Position numbers and translations under genes: made by a program. This document shows positions 18,761 to 25,719 of a stretch of 64,000 bases of DNA, piece after piece. Origin of the DNA: Clostridium sp. CAG:288 (GTDB taxonomy: Bacteria > Bacillota_I > Bacilli_A > RFN20 > CAG-288); the NCBI GenBank assembly GCA_000437395.1, contig FR898163.1, positions 1 through 64,000 on the forward strand. The letters run 5' to 3'. The number at the start of each line of letters is the position of its first letter. Position 1 is the stretch's first letter. The notes under the pieces are model-generated. The model was not told the origin of the DNA and searched no databases. It saw only the letters and a list, made by a program, of their open reading frames with translations.

Positions 18761-20571
18761 TTTGCTTCACTCTCCTTTCTCAATTTTATAAATCTTGGAC
18801 CATAAGTCCTTCCGTATTGAATATTTTCTGAAAAGTTAGAAGTGTTAATGTTATAACTGACTAATAATTCTCCTTCTTTTGAAAGATGCGGATGAGCTTT
18901 AGCGTTATATATATACATGTGATCACATAATTTCTCAGGACATACATAGGCGATACGCATTTCATCAAATGGACCATAAGGTGTTGGACTTGACGATGTT
19001 GCTATGTAAGGAGATTGAACATTGTGTGTAAAGACACATAAGTACTTTCCATCTTCTTCATTAACAGAAAGTTCACATGAAACATTATTGAGTAATCCCT
19101 TTACTTCTTCTATATTTTCAACAAATTGCTCGCCGTTATAATATTTCCAAGAATTTAAATCTTCAAATTCTTCTTCTTTGACTCTAGCAACGATTAATTG
19201 ATTGCCTTTTGAGCTATCGAAGAAAGAAGATTTATATCCATAAATATAAATATACCCATCTGGATTTTTCTCTTTAGAAGAAAATGAATTGTTATAAAAT
19301 GCACAGCCTAATGTAATTGTTTCACCATTGCTTGAGCGATAAACTGTAGTTGCACTTTGACTTGTTTTACTAAAGTTGATTCTTCCATTTTCAATTGCTG
19401 TTTTAGTTAAAGCTATACCTTCAATGTGAAATTGGAATCCTTCAGGTTGTGTTAAATCTGAAGTGACAACAAATGGTAATGAATAAAAATTATTTGATAG
19501 AACAACTCCGTCTTGAAGCCAAAACCAAGCAGCTTTGTTTTTGCATAAATATTCAGAATTATCATCTACCTTTATAACAGGTAAATAACAATTTGAATTT
19601 CTATAGAAATATACTTTGTGTAATCCAAATAAAGGCTCATTATTATTAGCACCGCCAAAGTTTCCTTCGTTAACTTTATTTGGAATAATGAAAGTTACTT
19701 CATCAGTCTCTTTTTTTATTGGAATAATTGTTGATCCAATAGTTGTATAACTAGAAGATTGAAGCTCAGTTTTTATATTTTGTCCATTAACCAAGATGGT
19801 TATATTTTTAACACCTCTTTTTTGATAGCCATAATCTTTTTCACTTTCGACAAAATAGTTTTCAATCTCTATAAAATCAACATATGTTTTGGAAAATTTG
19901 AAAGTAATAGATATATCTTTTTTTGGTGCATATGATGACAAATAATTGTTTTCTAATGATTTTGAAGCATAATTTACAAGGTGATAAGCTTGAGTTCCTT
20001 CTTGCATTAATTCGTTAGTTGGCTCGAGGTAAGCTTTAATACGTCCTTTTTCATCTTCATTTACATGGAAATCAAAATTTGATTTATTGCAATCAATAGA
20101 ATCTAATTCACAATAAGAATTGTTTGGCATTGCAAGTGGTGCAAGTCTTACGTGATCTTTGCTAAGTGTACCTACAAAAGTGTCTCCAAAAATGAGAAGT
20201 GATTTATCACTTTCTTTAGCAAATCTATTATCTGCACCAGTAAGATTGAAGGAAAATAATCCATCACCACCAGTCCAGCCGTAATCTTTAACAAATTTAT
20301 TGGTCCACTCATCTGCTGGATAACCAATATAACCAGTTCCTAAGTCATAAGTAAATTCAATATCTGCATCAAAACTTAAATAACGACATACGAGGTTATG
20401 TAAATTTATATTTTCACCAAAATCAGCTTTTGTTTCAAAATATTTTATATTGTCTAAAGAATAAGAAATTTTAGTTACTTTTCCTTTAGCAATATATAGA
20501 TGAGAAAGAACAATTATCTTTCCAAAATCTACTTTATGTTTATGAGAACTTATAGGTCCTAAATAACTCAT
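18757..20571 (-). CDS. DUF4185/DUF5005-like propeller protein with inserted discoidin-like domain
   Basis: A 604-residue paralogue without a signal peptide. It shows GWTGGDGLFSFNL, LIFGDTFVGT, PNNSYCEL, a discoidin-like insert (about residues 195-320), AWFWLQDGVVLSN, VSCELSVN, YNAKAHPHLS, VSYNIN and YGPRFIKL. Same arrangement as the protein at 8735-10522. It sits second in the operon, between the ATPase and the first permease gene, overlapping both by 4 bases. This placement inside the transporter genes argues that it acts on the transported sugar. Likely a cytosolic glycan hydrolase or lyase; the catalytic acid pair is probably among the conserved Asp residues of the GGDG and GDTF motifs (inference). 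Confidence 0.77.
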   Translation of the reverse strand: MSYLGPISSHKHKVDFGKIIVLSHLYIAKGKVTKISYSLDNIKYFETKADFGENINLHNLVCRYLSFDADIEFTYDLGTGYIGYPADEWTNKFVKDYGWTGGDGLFSFNLTGADNRFAKESDKSLLIFGDTFVGTLSKDHVRLAPLAMPNNSYCELDSIDCNKSNFDFHVNEDEKGRIKAYLEPTNELMQEGTQAYHLVNYASKSLENNYLSSYAPKKDISITFKFSKTYVDFIEIENYFVESEKDYGYQKRGVKNITILVNGQNIKTELQSSSYTTIGSTIIPIKKETDEVTFIIPNKVNEGNFGGANNNEPLFGLHKVYFYRNSNCYLPVIKVDDNSEYLCKNKAAWFWLQDGVVLSNNFYSLPFVVTSDLTQPEGFQFHIEGIALTKTAIENGRINFSKTSQSATTVYRSSNGETITLGCAFYNNSFSSKEKNPDGYIYIYGYKSSFFDSSKGNQLIVARVKEEEFEDLNSWKYYNGEQFVENIEEVKGLLNNVSCELSVNEEDGKYLCVFTHNVQSPYIATSSSPTPYGPFDEMRIAYVCPEKLCDHMYIYNAKAHPHLSKEGELLVSYNINTSNFSENIQYGRTYGPRFIKLRKESEAK

Positions 20572-21680
20572 AATAATTCTTCTCTTTTAATTCTTACTTT
20601 TGTTTCACCGTCGAAAAGTGAATATTTGCTCATATCTAATAAGAATCTAGCGTTGTCATTGATTTGATATGATGACTTATGTGGAACCTTACATATCATC
20701 TTGTTAGTTCCATCATTTAAATAGTGAATTGTTTCAAATCCAAGTAATTCGATATTTTCAATATCACCACAGAATTCTTCATAAATACCAGATTTAACGT
20801 CTTCTTCGTGAATGTAGCAATCTTCTGGACGAATACCGAAAATTATTTCTTTGCCTTCATATGATTCATAGGCTTTAATATCTTTTTCAGGTAACTTTAT
20901 TTCTTTGCCGTTGCCAAGAGTGACGATACCTTTTGAATATGTACCATTTAAGAAGTTCATAGCTGGTGCTCCAACGAAGCCAGCGACAAATGTATTTTCT
21001 GGATAATCGTATATTCTTTCAGGTGTATCGATTTGTTGAATATCACCTTTATTCATAACAACAATTCTACTTGCCATGGTCATAGCTTCAGTTTGATCGT
21101 GTGTAACGTAGATAGTTGTAGCACCGACTTGTTTATGGATACGAGTAATTTCAGCTCTCATTTGAATTCTTAACTTAGCGTCTAAGTTAGAAAGTGGTTC
21201 ATCCATTAAAAATACTGATGGCTTTCTAACAATAGCTCTACCAAGAGCAACTCTTTGTTTTTGACCACCGGATAGTTGTCCAGGTCTTCTCTTTAAGAGA
21301 ATTTCGTCAAAATCAAGAATTTTCATGGTTTCTTCAACACGTCGATTAATTTCTTCTTTAGGTACTTTTCTAAATTTTAATCCATATGTCATGTTATCTC
21401 TAACGGTCATATGTGGATAAAGAGCATAGTTTTGGAAAACCATAGCGATATCACGATCTTTTGGCTCGTATTCATTAATAACCTTATCGTTAATTGAAAT
21501 TGTTCCACTGGAAATATCTTCTAATCTAGCTAACATTCTCAATGTTGTTGTTTTACCACAACCTGATGGGCCAACTAAGACAATAAATTCTCCTTTTTCT
21601 ACATCTAAGCAGAAATCTTTTACTGCTTCAAATCCGTTAGGATAAATTTTTTTAATATGTTCAAATCTTAAAAACGACAT
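20568..21680 (-). CDS. Sugar ABC transporter ATP-binding protein (MsmK/UgpC-type)
   Basis: A 370-residue ATPase. Walker A GPSGCGKTT (residues 37-45), signature LSGGQKQRVALGRA, Walker B VFLMDEP, the switch His in VTHD, and a C-terminal TOBE regulatory domain (about 235-370) are all present. It energises the importer encoded downstream. First gene of the operon. GAGGTTT is a weak ribosome site. Confidence 0.93.
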   Translation of the reverse strand: MSFLRFEHIKKIYPNGFEAVKDFCLDVEKGEFIVLVGPSGCGKTTTLRMLARLEDISSGTISINDKVINEYEPKDRDIAMVFQNYALYPHMTVRDNMTYGLKFRKVPKEEINRRVEETMKILDFDEILLKRRPGQLSGGQKQRVALGRAIVRKPSVFLMDEPLSNLDAKLRIQMRAEITRIHKQVGATTIYVTHDQTEAMTMASRIVVMNKGDIQQIDTPERIYDYPENTFVAGFVGAPAMNFLNGTYSKGIVTLGNGKEIKLPEKDIKAYESYEGKEIIFGIRPEDCYIHEEDVKSGIYEEFCGDIENIELLGFETIHYLNDGTNKMICKVPHKSSYQINDNARFLLDMSKYSLFDGETKVRIKREELL

Positions 21681-21752
21681 GTGTTTAAACCTCGCTTGTG
21701 ACTTCTTTGTATCATTGAAGTATCTTTAATTCAATATTTTTATAATACTTTT

Positions 21753-21801
21753 TTAATACATTTGAAACCGATTACACATTTTAACGTATTTTTAATGTAT
21801 T
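21753..21801. promoter_or_regulatory. Operon control region: CcpA cre site and GntR-type AATACATT boxes
   Basis: TTGAAACCGATTACA at 21762-21776 matches the consensus WTGNAANCGNWNNCW at every fixed position, so CcpA repression is likely. TTTAATACATTT at 21753-21764 overlaps it and is shared exactly with the region in front of the adjacent gntR gene. An inverted copy AATGTATT lies at 21794-21801, with a related AACGTATT at 21783. The operon start codon is at 21680. I could not fix a single convincing -35/-10 pair. Confidence 0.65.
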
Positions 21802-21835
21802 TTTTACAATTTGGACTCTATAAATTAACTATGGT

Positions 21836-21864
21836 AACAAAAAAGCTCATTATTATAATGAGCT
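21836..21864 (-). terminator. Terminator of the gntR gene
   Basis: On the minus strand AGCTCATTA pairs with TAATGAGCT, followed by a run of six T. It separates gntR from the glycan operon, so they are transcribed separately. Confidence 0.85.
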
Positions 21865-21946
21865 AATAGTTTTAAGTTTAATTTTACATTTAAGTGAGTA
21901 ATTAAATATATAATATTTTATCGATATAGTATTAAAACAAATTATG

Positions 21947-22678
21947 TTATCTTACTTTTTCAATTGATGCTACTTCAACTGAATATCTATATAATTTTGC
22001 ATCGTAATAGTTTATGGTATATTCAAGGAGAACACCTGATTCAGAATAACCTTTTCTAATTCTTTTTAAAACTGCACCATCTTTATCAAGATTTAATAAT
22101 TCTCTCATTTCTTTTGTTGGAATAATTGCTTCAAGTTCTTCTTCAAATCTAGAAAAATATATACCGTTTGAAGTTAGATAATCATATAGTGAACTAAATA
22201 AAAATTCTTTGTTAGTAGGTAGTTCGATAGGTAAATTTAACCATGTATCGGAATAAACTATGGCTTTATCGTTAACACCTCTTAATCTTTTTAATTCGTA
22301 AAGTCTTTTACCTTCTTCACATTTAAATAAAGAGGTCATATCTTTATTATCATAGACAATAGAAATTGAAGAAGAAAATGTTGCTGAGTTTTTAGCTCCA
22401 GATTCTTTCATTTCATTTGTAAAGCTTTTAACTAAAGTAAAGTTTTTTAGGTCATCTTTATTTGAATTAATTTTGGTTCCGAACCCTGCTCGTCTTGTAA
22501 TAATCTTTTCTTTTTCTAGTTTGTCTAAAGCTTTTCTAATAGTTACTCTAGAAACTTGATAGATATTAACAAATTCTTTTTCTGATGGAAGCATACCTTT
22601 ATAGACATTGTTTTCTATCTTTGACATCATATCATTGCTGATTTGGATATAAAGAGGAATAGTATTTTCGTAGTTCAT
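21947..22678 (-). CDS. GntR/HutC family transcriptional regulator
   Basis: A 243-residue regulator: N-terminal winged helix (PLYIQISNDMMSKIENNVYKGMLPSEKEFVNIYQVSRVTIRKALDKLEKEKII, about residues 8-60) and a C-terminal UTRA ligand domain (about 95-240) of the type that binds phosphorylated sugars. Position beside the operon and a shared 12-bp box in both upstream regions make it the specific regulator. The ligand is probably a sugar phosphate made by the encoded kinase. ATG 22678 follows AGGTGA; the frame extends 17 codons upstream with no ribosome site. Confidence 0.9.
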   Translation of the reverse strand: MNYENTIPLYIQISNDMMSKIENNVYKGMLPSEKEFVNIYQVSRVTIRKALDKLEKEKIITRRAGFGTKINSNKDDLKNFTLVKSFTNEMKESGAKNSATFSSSISIVYDNKDMTSLFKCEEGKRLYELKRLRGVNDKAIVYSDTWLNLPIELPTNKEFLFSSLYDYLTSNGIYFSRFEEELEAIIPTKEMRELLNLDKDGAVLKRIRKGYSESGVLLEYTINYYDAKLYRYSVEVASIEKVR

Positions 22679-22709
22679 GTAATCACCTGTTTTAACCTTT
22701 GATAACACA

Positions 22710-22738
22710 AATTTAATACATTTAGACAAAAAAGTAAA
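22710..22738 (-). promoter_or_regulatory. gntR promoter with overlapping operator
   Basis: On the minus strand TTTACT (22738-22733) and TAAATT (22715-22710) are 17 bp apart. TTTAATACATTT (22712-22723), identical to the box before the operon, covers the -10, which fits autorepression. Confidence 0.5.
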
Positions 22739-22827
22739 CTTTTAAATGATATATTTGTTAATATTTATAACATTTGATGCAAAAAATATATATCAAAACC
22801 GATTATTAATATTTTTTCTTATATAAA

Positions 22828-22836
22828 TGCTATAAT
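22828..22836 (+). promoter_or_regulatory. Extended -10 promoter of the chimeric pseudogene
   Basis: TGCTATAAT is a perfect extended -10. It lies about 65 bp upstream of the ATG at 22900, which has AGGAG in front. Confidence 0.55.
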
Positions 22837-22899
22837 TTAAATATCTTTTTGTTTTATTTTAAGTTTACTATTTATCTTAATATTTAGGAGAATTAGTTT

Positions 22900-23739
22900 A
22901 TGAGAATTTTATTAGATGAAGACGATAGATCTTTATCAAATGCAATATGTACTATTTTAAAATATAACAATTATTCTGTTGATGCTGTGTACGATGGACA
23001 AGAAGCGTTAGATTATTTAGAGAGCAATATTTATGATGCAGGCGATGATTATGAATTAGAATTAGAGTTAAACGGATTTAATTTGATTAGTTCTAATGAT
23101 GCTGCAATTTCAATAACTAGTGGTGATAAAATTACTTTATCCAGTAAGAAATAAACTTCTAATTATGTTTATGATTTAAGAGATAGTGAAAATAGTACGG
23201 CAGCAATATATTCATTAAGCGATTTAGCTATTCAATGAAAAGGCTCTTTAGAAGTCACTTCTAACGATAAAGGAATACATACAAAAGACGATTTAAAAGT
23301 AAAGAATGGAGCTTTAAAAATCAATGCGTATGATGATGCATTACATGGCAATGATAGCGTAAAAATTGAAAGTGGCGATTTAGAGCTTATATCTAGAGTT
23401 GGCGATGGAATTAAGACATCTAATAGCGATGTATCAAGCAAGGGTAACTAACGCGGAATTGTAACTTTATCTGGTGGAAACATTGTAGGTATAAGCATAT
23501 CTGGTGGTATGTCTAGCGAATCTATGGAATCTAGTCCATCTTTTAGTACAATTGGTACTAATTCTAAATTTAATTTACAAGCTAGTTCTATCCTTGTCAT
23601 AAAAAACATTGTTGAAATAAAAATGCCAAGTATCATTAATGCAAGCGTTGTTTACTTGGGTAGCAATAGTGCAAGTATTAGTTCGACAAGTTCTACTACC
23701 TCATCTTTAAATGCTAATGGAGTATATTGGAATATATAA
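22900..23739 (+). pseudogene. Chimeric pseudogene: response-regulator N-terminus fused to Cthe_2159-type carbohydrate-binding protein
   Basis: One frame runs 280 codons with three in-frame stops: TAA 23152-23154, TGA 23236-23238, TAA 23449-23451. Residues 1-46 are the first half of a receiver domain (RILLDEDDRSLSNAICTILKYN), with the usual VEDD changed to DEDD and the phospho-acceptor Asp region lost. From residue about 47 the frame becomes a beta-helix of the Cthe_2159/DUF4353 type, with repeats such as DDLKVKNGALKINAYDDALHGNDSVKIESGDLEL. A deletion appears to have joined two genes of one operon; the product then decayed. Other copies of such operons pair two-component genes with polyphosphate or CotH-type surface proteins. 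Confidence 0.85.
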
Positions 23740-23798
23740 TCTAAGTATTGTTTTAATTAAATAAGTATTTATTTGTTATAAATGCATATATTAGTAAC

Positions 23799-24233
23799 AT
23801 GAAAAAGATAAAAAACGTGTTATTAGTTTTAATGCCTATATTGTTAGGAAGCTTAGTTGGATTTTGCGTTAAAGATGATTTTAGCTATTTAAATACTATT
23901 CCTCACAATATAAACCTTCCAGGATTTATATTTATAATTGCTTGGTCAATTATTTATATCCTATCAGGAATTTGGTCTTATTTGTATAACAAAAAAGGTG
24001 GAAATCTAACTATATATTTTCTAAGTTTAGCTTTGAATTTGTTATTCACACCGCTTTTGTTTTCACTTCATCAAATAATTGCTTCTTTAATTTTAGTTAT
24101 TACATTATTATTGATCGTCTTCTTTATGTTTCTTAAAGATAAAAAAAAGACAAAACTATTATTGCTACCATATGTTTTATGGTTATTAGTCGCTTTGACT
24201 TTAATGGTTGATTTAACTTTGTGTAATGTATAA
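23799..24233 (+). CDS. TspO/MBR family protein
   Basis: A 144-residue protein with five predicted membrane segments and the family signature PGFIFIIAWSIIYILSGIWSYL (about residues 39-60), the PPGWVF-W-ILY motif of tryptophan-rich sensory proteins. Members bind tetrapyrroles or sterols and influence porphyrin handling. The usual second Pro and several Trp residues are replaced, so ligand binding may differ. No clear Shine-Dalgarno precedes the ATG at 23799. It stands between a dead gene and the riboswitch. Confidence 0.82.
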   Translation: MKKIKNVLLVLMPILLGSLVGFCVKDDFSYLNTIPHNINLPGFIFIIAWSIIYILSGIWSYLYNKKGGNLTIYFLSLALNLLFTPLLFSLHQIIASLILVITLLLIVFFMFLKDKKKTKLLLLPYVLWLLVALTLMVDLTLCNV

Positions 24234-24286
24234 AAGTAAACATTGTTTTACTTTTATATCATTCCTTGACTTTCTATTTTAGTGTT

Positions 24287-24374
24287 GATACCATACTATC
24301 GAAGAGACTCATATAATCTCATTAACAAATGGTATGAGAGTATCTACATGGTCGCCTAAGACGTAACTATGAGT
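24287..24374 (+). promoter_or_regulatory. Variant purine-riboswitch-like aptamer before guanine deaminase
   Basis: P1 is ACTCATA (24307-24313) with TATGAGT (24368-24374). J1/2 contains TAATC, P2 is TCTCAT/ATGAGA, loop 2 contains ATGG, J2/3 reads GTATCTAC and loop 3 contains CCTAA. The C directly before the P1 3' strand is the position that selects guanine-type ligands. Departures from the family are a GTATCTAC core (usually GTTTCTAC), a longer loop 2 and a weak P3. Upstream GATACCATAC (24287-24296) can pair with GTATG (24332-24336) plus GTATC (24340-24344), giving a competing anti-aptamer fold. Confidence 0.6.
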
Positions 24375-24407
24375 GTCTGATGCAAGCTTTTGTATCAGAC
24401 ATTTTTC
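24374..24407 (+). terminator. Intrinsic terminator of the riboswitch leader
   Basis: TGTCTGATGCAA (24374-24385) pairs with TTGTATCAGACA (24390-24401), followed by TTTTTC. It lies between the aptamer and the guanine deaminase gene, as an expression platform should. Confidence 0.85.
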
Positions 24408-24427
24408 TTTGTTTGGAAGGAAACCAT

Positions 24428-25684
24428 ATGATACTTTTAAAAGGAAACATTATTCATTCTCCATCACTTACTAATGTTGAGACAATTGAAAATGGCTATT
24501 TGCTATTAGATGATGAAGGAACAATTGTTAAAATATTAAATAATAAACCTGATAATTTTAATGGAACAATAATAGATTATGGTAACAAATTAATAATGCA
24601 GTCATTTGCTGATATGCATTTGCACGCTCCACAATATCCTAATGTTGGTATGGGTATGGATTTACCACTGCTTGACTGGCTAAAAACATACACATTTAAA
24701 ACTGAAGCCTATTTTAGCAATTTAGAATATGCTAGAAGAGTATATAAAAAATTAGCAAAAGATTTGATAGATTATGGAACAACACACGTTGTTATGTTTT
24801 CTTCAATGCATACTGATTCAACTATAATATTGATGGAAGAGTTAGAAAAAGCAGGTGTAACCGGTTATGTTGGAAAAGTAAACATGGATCGCAATGGTGG
24901 AGAAAATTTACAAGAAAGTACAATTGAATCTATGGAAGAAACTTTAAGATGGTTAGACCTTTCTAAACGATTTAAATATATTAAACCTATTATTACACCT
25001 AGATTTACTCCTTCATGTACTAACGAATTAATGGAGTGGTTAGGAAATTTAGCTAACGAAAAAGACTTATATGTTCAATCACATTTGTCAGAAAGCAAAT
25101 CGGAAATAGAATGGGTAAAATCATTACATCCAGATTGTGATTACTATTGGGAAACTTATAATAAATACGGTCTATGGAAAGACCATACTATAATGGCTCA
25201 TTGTGTTTATTCAGATAAAAATGAAAGAGAAGCAATTAAGAAAAACAATGTTGTAGTTGCTCACTGTGCTGATTCAAATATTAACTTATGCAGTGGTATT
25301 TGCCCTGTACGTGAAATGCTAAATGAAGGCGTTTGGGTGACTTTAGGATCTGATATAGCTGCAGGAGCAAGCATGGCTATGTATAACATGATTACTTTAA
25401 GCATAAAAGCTTCTAAAGTTAGATGCTTTCAATCTGAAGGTAAAAATAAGTTTCTTTCAGTTCAAGAAGCATATTATTTAGGAACAACTTCAGGTCATAA
25501 ATATTTTGGAAATCACGAAGGATTTGCTATTGGTGATAAGTTGCATGCAATTGTTGTTGATGATAGTACTTTTGTTGAATCACCAATGCCTTTAACTCTT
25601 AATGAAAGACTTGAAAGAGCATTATACAATATGAATAAAGAAAACATAGTTTCTGTTTGGTCAGAAGGAAGAAAAATTAAATAA
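24428..25684 (+). CDS. guaD: Guanine deaminase (amidohydrolase family)
   Basis: A 418-residue metal-dependent amidohydrolase converting guanine to xanthine and ammonia. Metal ligands are visible in FADMHLHAPQY (HxH, about residues 62-64), SHLSES, MAHCVY and GSDIAAG. NVGMGMDLPLLDWLKTYTFKTE and CAD-S-N-LCSG are typical of guanine deaminase rather than cytosine deaminase or atrazine hydrolase. ATG 24428 is chosen since GGAAGG lies just before it; an upstream in-frame ATG at 24380 falls inside the terminator stem. The purine-sensing leader fits the function. Confidence 0.9.
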   Translation: MILLKGNIIHSPSLTNVETIENGYLLLDDEGTIVKILNNKPDNFNGTIIDYGNKLIMQSFADMHLHAPQYPNVGMGMDLPLLDWLKTYTFKTEAYFSNLEYARRVYKKLAKDLIDYGTTHVVMFSSMHTDSTIILMEELEKAGVTGYVGKVNMDRNGGENLQESTIESMEETLRWLDLSKRFKYIKPIITPRFTPSCTNELMEWLGNLANEKDLYVQSHLSESKSEIEWVKSLHPDCDYYWETYNKYGLWKDHTIMAHCVYSDKNEREAIKKNNVVVAHCADSNINLCSGICPVREMLNEGVWVTLGSDIAAGASMAMYNMITLSIKASKVRCFQSEGKNKFLSVQEAYYLGTTSGHKYFGNHEGFAIGDKLHAIVVDDSTFVESPMPLTLNERLERALYNMNKENIVSVWSEGRKIK

Positions 25685-25690
25685 TCAAAA

Positions 25691-25719
25691 AGCCCTCAAA
25701 CAAATGAGGGCTATTTTTT
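25691..25719. terminator. Bidirectional terminator between guaD and the GH84 gene
   Basis: AGCCCTCA (25691-25698) pairs with TGAGGGCT (25705-25712), with T-rich sequence after it and an A-run before it. It serves both convergent genes. Confidence 0.88.

Noticed and set aside
23236..23238. TGA read as tryptophan (Mycoplasma-type code)
   Set aside because: TAA stops interrupt the same frame at 23152 and 23449, and TGA ends ordinary genes here (for example the PatB-type gene and the MalF-type permease).
24380..24427. Upstream in-frame ATG for guanine deaminase
   Set aside because: It lies inside the riboswitch terminator stem and has no ribosome site; ATG 24428 has GGAAGG and aligns with the family start.
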